6,715 nucleotides of DNA. It comes from Bacteroidia bacterium. Lineage in GTDB: Bacteria > Bacteroidota > Bacteroidia > Bacteroidales > BM520. Location: contig RZYD01000132.1 of the NCBI GenBank assembly GCA_009930445.1, forward strand, positions 1 to 6,715, read 5' to 3'. The translations under genes and the position numbers were made by a program. Below are positions 1 to 6,163 of this stretch, one piece after another. The notes below the pieces were generated by a model, which was given only the letters and a program-made list of their open reading frames with translations, ran no database searches and was not told the DNA's origin. Each line of letters opens with the position of its first letter. Positions within the stretch are counted from its first letter, which is position 1.

Positions 1-342
1 AAAGGCAAAGGCGGACTGGTAGCCCACAGCGGAACAAACAGCGCCTACGAAGTAGAAAAAAGGGTTGAAAAAGGTGATCAGCAATCCATTCTGATTCAAA
101 ATGCCATGTCGTACCAAATTGCCAAATCGATCGGTGCACTGGCCACCGTGCTGAAAGGCAAGGTTGATGGGATACTTCTAACCGGAGGGATTGCCTATAA
201 TACACACCTGGTAAATTATGTGAAAGAAAGAGTGGAATTTATTGCCCCACTTTCGGTGTACCCAGGAGAGGATGAAATGGGAGCCCTCGCAATGAATGGG
301 ATGATGGTACTCAAGGGCGAAATCGAAGCCAAATCGTATTAA
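1..342 (+). CDS. buk: Butyrate kinase, C-terminal part (5' end outside window)
   Basis: This is the last 113 codons of an open frame that enters from the left edge and stops with TAA. Butyrate kinase converts butyryl phosphate and ADP to butyrate and ATP, the last step of the phosphotransbutyrylase route; it acts in the cytoplasm and belongs to the acetate kinase/ASKHA superfamily. Visible hallmarks are the GGLVAHSGTN stretch (fragment residues 5-13), the DGILLTGGIAYN block (56-67), which matches the adenosine-binding motif of the fold, and the family's conserved ending FIAPLSVYPGEDEMGALA (80-97). About two thirds of the protein (family length roughly 350-360 residues) lies outside the window. 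A phosphate butyryltransferase gene is often next to buk, but here it could only be upstream and is not visible. A hairpin terminator follows 23 bases after the stop, so buk ends its transcription unit. Acetate kinase is a less likely alternative because the C-terminal motifs are of Buk type. Confidence 0.93.
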   Translation, partial: KGKGGLVAHSGTNSAYEVEKRVEKGDQQSILIQNAMSYQIAKSIGALATVLKGKVDGILLTGGIAYNTHLVNYVKERVEFIAPLSVYPGEDEMGALAMNGMMVLKGEIEAKSY

Positions 343-365
343 TAAAACTTTTCTTACTGGTAAAA

Positions 366-397
366 GGCTGCCTGAACGAATTAGTGCAGCCCTTTTT
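366..397 (+). terminator. Rho-independent terminator after buk
   Basis: The arm GGCTGC (366-371) pairs with GCAGCC (386-391) across a 14-base loop, and a C plus a run of five T residues (393-397) follows. AAA before the left arm can extend the pairing into the T run. It lies just past the buk stop codon and should end that transcript before the next gene. Confidence 0.75.
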
Positions 398-425
398 ATT
401 ACATTTATCGCAAATTATTCCTACA

Positions 426-1277
426 ATGAATACCCGTCAAACCTCCATAAAAGTAAAAAAGAATAATGGCGATCTTGTGCCATTTGAAAATGAAAAAATA
501 AAACGTGCGCTTAGAAATTCCGGAGCGTCAGAAAATGAAGTGCTACAGGTAGTTCGTCAGGTTGAACAAAGTATCTACGAGGGTATCACAACGAAAAAAA
601 TCTACCAGATTGCCTACCGGATTCTCTATAAAAACAGCCATCGGAGTGCTGGCCGGTACCGCCTGAAAAAAGCACTCCAGCAAATGGGCCCCACGGGGTA
701 TCCTTTCGAACACTTTGTTTCACGTATTTTTCAGGCCCAGGGTTACGAGGTACAAACCGGCATACTTGTCGCTGGCCGATGCGTACAACATGAAATGGAC
801 GTTGTCGGGAAAAAGAACGAACAAATCATTATGGCGGAATGTAAATTTCACCGGGCAGAAAGTGCAAAAAGTGATGTGAAAGTGAGCCTTTATGTTCATT
901 CCCGAATGGAAGATATTAAAGCACGGCTGGAAAAAGAAGGAGCACTCCGGAATACTAATTTTGCCCCTTATATCATAACGAATACACGCTTCACTGAAGA
1001 CGCAGAACAGTATGGGCGTTGCGCCGGGTTAAACCTGATCTCATGGGACTTTCCTGCTGGAAGCAGCCTGAAAGACCTTATCGACCAAAACGGATTTCAT
1101 CCGATTACCAGTATCAAAGCACTTACCCAAAGAGAAAAAAACAGCCTCATGGAAGAGGGCATCGTACTCTGTCGTGAGGTAGAGGAAAAGCCTGAATGCC
1201 TGGAAAAATTCCATATTCCACAAAGCCGTTTAACCACTATTCAAAAAGAAATCAGGGAATTGATCAGGAAAACCTAA
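426..1277 (+). CDS. ATP-cone / PD-(D/E)XK (Mrr-like) nuclease fusion protein
   Basis: 283 residues in three parts. Residues 8-85 form an ATP-cone: the opening IKVKKNNGDLVPFENEKIKR matches the nucleotide-binding start seen in class I/III ribonucleotide reductases and NrdR. Residues 88-208 resemble the Mrr-type restriction endonuclease fold: E95 in a PFEHFVSRIFQAQGY helix, D125 in HEMDVVG and E138-x-K140 in MAECKFH give a complete E...D...ExK active-site set, so the nuclease core looks intact. Residues 223-252 (NGFHPITSIKALTQREKN onward) are a short helical module resembling a helix-hairpin-helix. I start at ATG 426 because the frame upstream runs from a GTG at 384 that lies inside the buk terminator. 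No Shine-Dalgarno is present. No methyltransferase or specificity gene is adjacent, so it stands alone and converges on glyS. Inferred role: DNA cleavage gated by (d)ATP, in defence or DNA maintenance. The actual substrate and function cannot be told from sequence. Confidence 0.85.
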   Translation: MNTRQTSIKVKKNNGDLVPFENEKIKRALRNSGASENEVLQVVRQVEQSIYEGITTKKIYQIAYRILYKNSHRSAGRYRLKKALQQMGPTGYPFEHFVSRIFQAQGYEVQTGILVAGRCVQHEMDVVGKKNEQIIMAECKFHRAESAKSDVKVSLYVHSRMEDIKARLEKEGALRNTNFAPYIITNTRFTEDAEQYGRCAGLNLISWDFPAGSSLKDLIDQNGFHPITSIKALTQREKNSLMEEGIVLCREVEEKPECLEKFHIPQSRLTTIQKEIRELIRKT

Positions 1278-1351
1278 GAATACTTCCACCATCAAATCTG
1301 AAAATATCCATAAATAACCCACCGTTAAAAAAGCTTCAAAAATCGTCTGGT

Positions 1352-2875
1352 TTACTGTCGGGGCTTAATACGCTCAGCAATAATCTGGTTAATCTTCTCA
1401 ACCGGAATCCGGTCTTGTTGCATGGTATCCCGTTCGCGAATCGTTACCGAATTATCTTCCAGCGTCTGATGGTCGATTGTAATACAATAGGGAGTACCAA
1501 TGGCATCCTGACGACGATAGCGGCGGCCAATGGCATCCTTTTCATCGTACTGACACATAAAATCATACTTCAACGCATCAAATACCTCTTTACTCTTCTC
1601 CGGCAATCCGTCTTTTTTAACCAGAGGAAGTACGGCGGCCTTCACAGGTGCGAGCACCGGAGGAATATTCATCACAACACGCTCGCTGCCATCCTCCAGC
1701 TGCTCTTCGGTGTAGGCATGGGTCAGAATGCTCAGAAACATCCGGTCGACCCCAATTGAAGTCTCTACCACATAAGGAATATAGCTCTCATTCAGTTCCG
1801 GGTCAAAGTAGCGCATTTTTTTGCCACTGAACTGCTCATGTGCTTTGAGATCAAAATCAGTGCGGCTGTGAATTCCTTCCAGTTCCTTATATCCAAATGG
1901 AAATTTAAATTCTATATCGGCTGCCGCATTCGCATAATGGGCCAGTTTTTCATGATTGTGTAAACGGTATGATTCTTCAGGCATTCCCAGCGAACGGTGC
2001 CATTTTACACGGGTTTCCTTCCAGTAATTATACCATTCCAACTCTGTTCCCGGACGGACAAAAAACTGCATCTCCATCTGTTCAAATTCACGCATACGGA
2101 AAATAAACTGCCGGGCCACAATTTCGTTGCGAAAAGCTTTCCCAATCTGAGCAATTCCAAAAGGAATCTTCATCCGGCCTGATTTCTGAACATTCAGGTA
2201 ATTGACAAAAATACCCTGTGCCGTTTCCGGGCGTAAATAAATTGTATTTGCCTCTTCACTTATCGATCCGATTTGCGTGGAGAACATCAGGTTAAATTGC
2301 CTCACATCGGTCCAGTTGCGGGAACCGGAAAGGGGACAGGCGATCTGCAGATCTTCAATCAACTGACGAATTCCTGCAAGGTCGTTCTGCTCCATAGACT
2401 GATATAACCGGGTACTAATCTCATGGATTGTCGTAGTATAACCCACTACTCTGGGATTGGTTGCGACAAATTGCGCCTGATCAAAAGTATCCCCAAATCG
2501 TTTTTGGGCTTTTTCGATCTCTTTATCAAGCTTCGCCTGAATTTTGGCCAGATAATCTTCTACCAAAACATCAGCGCGGTATCTTTTTTTGGAATCTTTA
2601 TTATCAATCATCGGATCATTAAACGCATCCACATGCCCGGAAGCTTTCCAAACGACAGGATGCATAAAAATTGCCGAATCAATACCCACGATATTGGTGT
2701 GGTACTGCACCATCGACTTCCACCAGTAGGCTTTAATGTTATTTTTCAACTCTGAACCATACTGCCCGTAATCGTAAACTGCAGCCAACCCGTCGTATAT
2801 TTCACTCGACGGAAATACAAACCCATACTCCTTGGCATGGGATATAATTTTCTTAAAATGGTCTTCCTGATTCAT
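1352..2875 (-). CDS. glyS: Glycyl-tRNA synthetase, alpha2 (single-chain) type
   Basis: 507 residues, a normal length for the alpha2-type enzyme, which charges tRNA-Gly with glycine using ATP in the cytoplasm. It is a class II synthetase. Visible blocks are the motif 1 region (SEIYDGLAAVYDYGQYGSEL, residues 24-43), the LRPETAQGIFVNY block (215-226), motif 2 FRNEI...RMREFEQME (248-268) and motif 3 in VETSIGVDRMF (370-380). The anticodon-binding domain follows from about 405 (IPPVLAPVKAAVLPL) to the end. This type is unrelated to the alpha2beta2 bacterial GlyQ/GlyS pair, and some databases would name it glyQS. The start is one of two adjacent ATGs (2878 or 2875); I use 2875 because it gives the family-like MNQEDHFKK start. 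An in-frame ATG at 2920 would add 15 residues that do not resemble the family N-terminus and would run over the promoter region. It converges on the nuclease gene and diverges from mrdA. No T-box leader is present. Confidence 0.95.
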   Translation of the reverse strand: MNQEDHFKKIISHAKEYGFVFPSSEIYDGLAAVYDYGQYGSELKNNIKAYWWKSMVQYHTNIVGIDSAIFMHPVVWKASGHVDAFNDPMIDNKDSKKRYRADVLVEDYLAKIQAKLDKEIEKAQKRFGDTFDQAQFVATNPRVVGYTTTIHEISTRLYQSMEQNDLAGIRQLIEDLQIACPLSGSRNWTDVRQFNLMFSTQIGSISEEANTIYLRPETAQGIFVNYLNVQKSGRMKIPFGIAQIGKAFRNEIVARQFIFRMREFEQMEMQFFVRPGTELEWYNYWKETRVKWHRSLGMPEESYRLHNHEKLAHYANAAADIEFKFPFGYKELEGIHSRTDFDLKAHEQFSGKKMRYFDPELNESYIPYVVETSIGVDRMFLSILTHAYTEEQLEDGSERVVMNIPPVLAPVKAAVLPLVKKDGLPEKSKEVFDALKYDFMCQYDEKDAIGRRYRRQDAIGTPYCITIDHQTLEDNSVTIRERDTMQQDRIPVEKINQIIAERIKPRQ

Positions 2876-2882
2876 CATGGCG

Positions 2883-2890
2883 CAAATGTA
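2883..2890 (-). promoter_or_regulatory. Candidate Bacteroidota -7 box for glyS
   Basis: Read on the minus strand this is TACATTTG, an exact fit to the TAnnTTTG -7 consensus of the Bacteroidota primary sigma factor. A weak TGTG lies 17 bases further upstream where a TTTG -33 element would be expected. Only CGCC separates the box from the double ATG of glyS, so the start of transcription would fall at or next to the start codon. The match is seen; promoter activity is inferred. Confidence 0.45.
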
Positions 2891-2922
2891 AGATAATTTT
2901 TCGCTTCCACATTTTTGCATAG

Positions 2923-2930
2923 TATATTTG
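2923..2930 (+). promoter_or_regulatory. Candidate Bacteroidota -7 box for mrdA-rodA
   Basis: TATATTTG is an exact match to TAnnTTTG. Seventeen bases separate it from the mrdA ATG at 2948, so the expected leader is only about 12-14 bases (AAAACAAACCCC-like, A-rich, no Shine-Dalgarno). A T-rich stretch about 20 bases upstream (2897-2901) is a poor -33 candidate. This would be the promoter for the two-gene operon. Confidence 0.5.
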
Positions 2931-2947
2931 TAAAAAAAACAAACCCC

Positions 2948-4783
2948 ATGCGTAAGGATCCATTTTCTGCCCGACAGTACATCATCATGGGTATTATTGT
3001 TCTTGTTGGAATGACCTTTTGGTTCCGGTTGCTTTTTTTACAAGTGGTGGATGACACTTACAAGCAATATGCAAACAGAAATGCCACGCGCGAAATAACG
3101 CAATACCCGGCACGGGGATTGATTTATGACCGGAATCACCGCATGCTGGTTGTAAATGAAGCGGTTTACGACCTGATGATTATCCCACGGCAGGCAATTA
3201 ATATCGACACTTCAGAATTTTGCATGTTACTGAACATCACCCCGCAAGAGTACACCGAATACTATTCAAAAGCAGCAAAATTTTCACGGTATAAACCATC
3301 GGTATTTATAAGTCAGATATCCAAACAAGATTATGCCTACCTGGAAGAAAAACTGTTCAAATTCTCGGGGTTCTTCGTTCAGCCGCGTACACTTCGAAAA
3401 TACCCTTTCCATGTTGCAGCCCAAACGCTGGGATATATCGGGGAAGTAAATGCGGGCCACCTTAAAAAAGATCCATGGTACCGACAAGGCGATTATATTG
3501 GAATCAGCGGGCTGGAGAGCATATATGAAAATGATTTGCGCGGAAAAAAAGGAGTTAAAGTCGTACTCGTAGATGTACACAACCGTGAAAAAGGAGCCTA
3601 TCAAAACGGAGCCTATGATACCTCAGCCATACGCGGCAATGATTTAATAACTACGTTGGATCTTGAATTGCAGGAATATGGCGAATTCCTTTTGAAAAAC
3701 AAAAAAGGAAGTGTGGTAGCCATCGAACCTTCTTCGGGCGAAATTCTCTCTTTTGTCTCTTCTCCCGGATACGACCCAAACCTTCTGGTAGGAAGAATCC
3801 GCAACCAGAACTACAAAATTTTACGCGACGACATCAATAAACCGCTGTACAACCGGGCCAGTATGGCCACCTATCCCCCGGGGTCATCCTTTAAATTACT
3901 CAATGCACTAATTGCCATTGAAGAAAAAGTCTTGTTTCCCTACACCCAATATTCCTGCCAGGGCCCGGAATCGAAGCCCATACGCTGCACACACCACCAT
4001 GAAACACCGCTGGGACCCGTGGCCGCCATCCGAGAATCATGCAATCCATTCTTCTGGAATACCTTTAAAAGTATTATCAATAAATACGATACCCCGGAAG
4101 AAGGCTTTAACCACTGGCGAAATTATGTCGTTAGCTTTGGACTGGGCAGCACCTTCAACACTGACCTCTTCAATGAACAACCGGGTAATGTGCCGCAGGA
4201 CAGCTATTATAATAAGTATTTTGGCGAAGGACACTGGAATGCGCTCACAATACGCTCATTAGCCATTGGCCAGGGAGAGCTGCTGCTCACTCCGCTTCAA
4301 ATGGCCAACATTGTTGCTACCATTGCCAATAAAGGCTTCTACGTAAAACCACACTTTGTAAAACGAATCTACCAATCGCAGGGAGAAATCGAATATGTGG
4401 ATCCCTCTTCCCCAAAAATCGTAACCTCTATATCTCCCGAAAGCTTTAATCTGGTTATTGAAGGTATGGATCAGGTAGTTCAAACAGGTACAGCCCGCTA
4501 TTATGCAAAACTGCCAGGTATTCGCATTTGCGGAAAAACAGGTACAGTACAAAACCCGCATGGTGACGACCACTCTGTTTTTATTGCATTTGCACCAAAA
4601 GAAAACCCTCAGATTGCAATTGCCGTTGTAGTGGAAAACAGTGGCTATGGAAGCACCTGGGCCGCTCCGGTAGCTTCCCTTATGATCGAAAAATACCTTA
4701 CCGATACCATCACCCGAAAATCAATGGAATCGCGTATTCATGAAGCCATATTCCTGAAAAAACCTAGCGAAATAAACGAATGA
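2948..4783 (+). CDS. mrdA: Penicillin-binding protein 2, elongasome transpeptidase
   Basis: 611 residues. This class B PBP cross-links peptidoglycan peptides during side-wall growth, anchored in the inner membrane with its body in the periplasm, and works with RodA. A single N-terminal membrane anchor spans about 11-33. The pedestal/dimerisation domain begins with PARGLIYDRNHRMLVVN (54-70) and includes YIGISGLESIYENDLRGKKG (183-202). The transpeptidase domain has all three active-site motifs: SSFK with nucleophile S313 and K316, SCN (364-366) and KTGT (530-533). C337, C347 and H349-H351, with C365 in the SxN motif, form a Cys/His-rich cluster that could bind zinc. I start at ATG 2948; a TTG at 2915 in frame lies before the promoter box and is rejected. 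The gene overlaps rodA by four bases (ATGA). mreC/mreD, usually just upstream in this phylum, are replaced here by divergent glyS. Confidence 0.95.
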   Translation: MRKDPFSARQYIIMGIIVLVGMTFWFRLLFLQVVDDTYKQYANRNATREITQYPARGLIYDRNHRMLVVNEAVYDLMIIPRQAINIDTSEFCMLLNITPQEYTEYYSKAAKFSRYKPSVFISQISKQDYAYLEEKLFKFSGFFVQPRTLRKYPFHVAAQTLGYIGEVNAGHLKKDPWYRQGDYIGISGLESIYENDLRGKKGVKVVLVDVHNREKGAYQNGAYDTSAIRGNDLITTLDLELQEYGEFLLKNKKGSVVAIEPSSGEILSFVSSPGYDPNLLVGRIRNQNYKILRDDINKPLYNRASMATYPPGSSFKLLNALIAIEEKVLFPYTQYSCQGPESKPIRCTHHHETPLGPVAAIRESCNPFFWNTFKSIINKYDTPEEGFNHWRNYVVSFGLGSTFNTDLFNEQPGNVPQDSYYNKYFGEGHWNALTIRSLAIGQGELLLTPLQMANIVATIANKGFYVKPHFVKRIYQSQGEIEYVDPSSPKIVTSISPESFNLVIEGMDQVVQTGTARYYAKLPGIRICGKTGTVQNPHGDDHSVFIAFAPKENPQIAIAVVVENSGYGSTWAAPVASLMIEKYLTDTITRKSMESRIHEAIFLKKPSEINE

Positions 4784-6039
4784 GAAAAAGAGGCGCAATT
4801 GTAAAAAATATCGACCCCACCCTGGTCATCCTGTACTTTATCCTTGTTTTATTTGGATGGATTAGTATCTATGCGGCCACATACACTCCCGAACACTCCA
4901 GCATTTTGGATATTTCCATGAGCTACGGCAAACAATTAGTCTGGATTGCCACGGCGCTGCTGATCATTTCAGTGATCCTGCTTACCGATCCAAAGTTTTT
5001 TAGTACCTTCTCCTTCCCAATCTATATCTTTTTCCTGGGGCTTCTATTGGCAGTCTTATTGTTTGGAAAAGAAGTTGCCGGATCAAAATCCTGGTTTCAA
5101 ATCGGCGGATTTGCTATTCAACCCTCCGAATTTGCCAAATTTGCCACTTGTCTGGCATTAGCCAAATACCTTTCAGCAAGTACCTTTGACCTAAAAAAAA
5201 CAACATCAAAAATAAAAGCAATCCTGATTATCATTTTGCCCGCAATACTGGTTCTTCTACAAAACGATACGGGCTCCGCTCTGGTTTACATTGTTCTTAT
5301 GCTTGTCATTTACAGAGAAGGATTATCAGGAAATATTTTTATCCTGGCGGGCATTACAGTGGCAATTTTTCTTCTAACCCTGCTAATCCAACAAATCTAC
5401 GTGCTAGGCCTTATCTGGCTGATAATACTTTTTTTGATTTGGATTTTCAGAAAGTCAAAACGAACAATCTTTCTACTGATCTTCGGAGGATTACTCGCCA
5501 GCGGTTTTACATTTACCGTGGATTATTCCTTTAATAATGTACTTGAACAACATCAAAAAACACGGATTAACGTACTTTTGGGGATTGAACAAGATCTCCG
5601 CGGTGCAGGATATAACGTCCATCAATCAAAAATTGCCATTGGGTCAGGCGGATTTTCCGGAAAAGGTTTTTTGCAGGGTACACAAACAAAATTCAATTTT
5701 GTACCTGAGCAAAGTACCGATTTTATCTTTTGTACCATTGGTGAAGAATGGGGATTTATTGGAACCACAACCATTATTTTACTCTTTCTTTTCCTGCTTA
5801 TCCGAATTATTATAGTAGCAGAAAGACAACGATCGGCATTCAGCCGTATTTATGGATATGGGGTGGCTTCTATCCTCTTTTTTCATTTTACCATTAACAT
5901 TGGCATGACCATCGGATTAATTCCTGTAATTGGAATCCCCCTGCCATTTTTTAGCTATGGAGGGTCTTCCCTGTGGGCGTTCACCATTCTGCTTTTTATA
6001 TTTATTAAGATGGACTCCTACCGGCTTGATTTGTTGTAA
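4780..6039 (+). CDS. rodA: RodA, SEDS peptidoglycan glycosyltransferase
   Basis: 419 residues, strongly hydrophobic, with about ten membrane segments (roughly 14-35, 53-70, 79-97, 146-160, 164-178, 185-202, 206-222, 229-245, 325-343, 358-377, 397-411). RodA polymerises lipid II into glycan strands and forms a complex with PBP2. SEDS signatures are W105 in GSKSWFQIGGFAIQPSEFAK (101-120), QNDTGSAL (161-168), AIGSGGFSGKGFLQGTQ (286-302) and the C-terminal PLPFFSYGGSS (387-397). D314 in EQSTDFIF aligns with catalytic D262 of E. coli RodA (LPERHTDFIF). The loop GIEQDLRGAGYNVHQSKIAIGSGG is the conserved extracellular segment. RodA rather than FtsW is supported by the TDFIF...GEEWGFIG context and by pairing with mrdA. 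At 419 residues it is some 50 longer than the E. coli protein, mostly from added hydrophobic sequence at about 185-245. Its ATG overlaps the mrdA TGA, no Shine-Dalgarno is seen, and translation is probably coupled. Confidence 0.95.
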   Translation: MRKRGAIVKNIDPTLVILYFILVLFGWISIYAATYTPEHSSILDISMSYGKQLVWIATALLIISVILLTDPKFFSTFSFPIYIFFLGLLLAVLLFGKEVAGSKSWFQIGGFAIQPSEFAKFATCLALAKYLSASTFDLKKTTSKIKAILIIILPAILVLLQNDTGSALVYIVLMLVIYREGLSGNIFILAGITVAIFLLTLLIQQIYVLGLIWLIILFLIWIFRKSKRTIFLLIFGGLLASGFTFTVDYSFNNVLEQHQKTRINVLLGIEQDLRGAGYNVHQSKIAIGSGGFSGKGFLQGTQTKFNFVPEQSTDFIFCTIGEEWGFIGTTTIILLFLFLLIRIIIVAERQRSAFSRIYGYGVASILFFHFTINIGMTIGLIPVIGIPLPFFSYGGSSLWAFTILLFIFIKMDSYRLDLL

Positions 6040-6113
6040 TTATTCTTTCCGAAAAACAAAGCAGAAAAAATACCCATGTAAAGGCCTTCTGTTTTTAAAG
6101 GGCCGGGTTTTAT

Positions 6114-6144
6114 AAAAAAAGCCAACCCGACGGGATGGCTTTTT
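6114..6144. terminator. Two-way hairpin terminator between rodA and ppiD
   Basis: The left arm GCCA-A-CCC (6121-6128) pairs with GGG-A-TGGC (6132-6139): seven pairs with one A/A mismatch and a tight GAC loop. Seven A residues (6114-6120) precede it and five T residues (6140-6144) follow, giving a U tract in both directions. It lies between two convergent genes and can end both transcripts. Confidence 0.85.
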
Positions 6145-6163
6145 ACCTGACCATTTTTATTCT

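Noticed and set aside
400..407. TACATTTA as a promoter -7 box for the nuclease gene
   Set aside because: It misses the final G of TAnnTTTG, has no clear -33 element at the right distance and overlaps the end of the terminator; too weak to list as a feature.
384..425. GTG start extending the ATP-cone/nuclease protein by 14 residues
   Set aside because: The GTG and the following codons lie in the right arm and T run of the buk terminator, and the added residues precede the expected ATP-cone start; ATG 426 is more likely.
1196..1759. 187-codon open frame on the plus strand across the nuclease end and glyS
   Set aside because: It is antisense to glyS for most of its length, has no recognisable domain and spans two well-supported genes; a shadow frame.
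2876..2920. Longer glyS start at ATG 2920
   Set aside because: The additional 15 residues (MQKCGSEKLSYICAM) do not look like the family N-terminus and the codons overlap the promoter-like element; the ATGs at 2878/2875 fit better. 2878 remains possible.
2915..2947. TTG start extending PBP2 by 11 residues
   Set aside because: It lies upstream of the TATATTTG box and would place the start before the likely transcription start; ATG 2948 gives a usual N-terminus with a basic residue pair before the membrane anchor.
6081..6104. GGCC...GGCC repeat after rodA as an additional terminator
   Set aside because: The four-base self-complementary arms are weak, the run of T residues is inside the loop rather than after the stem, and the strong hairpin at 6121-6139 explains termination.
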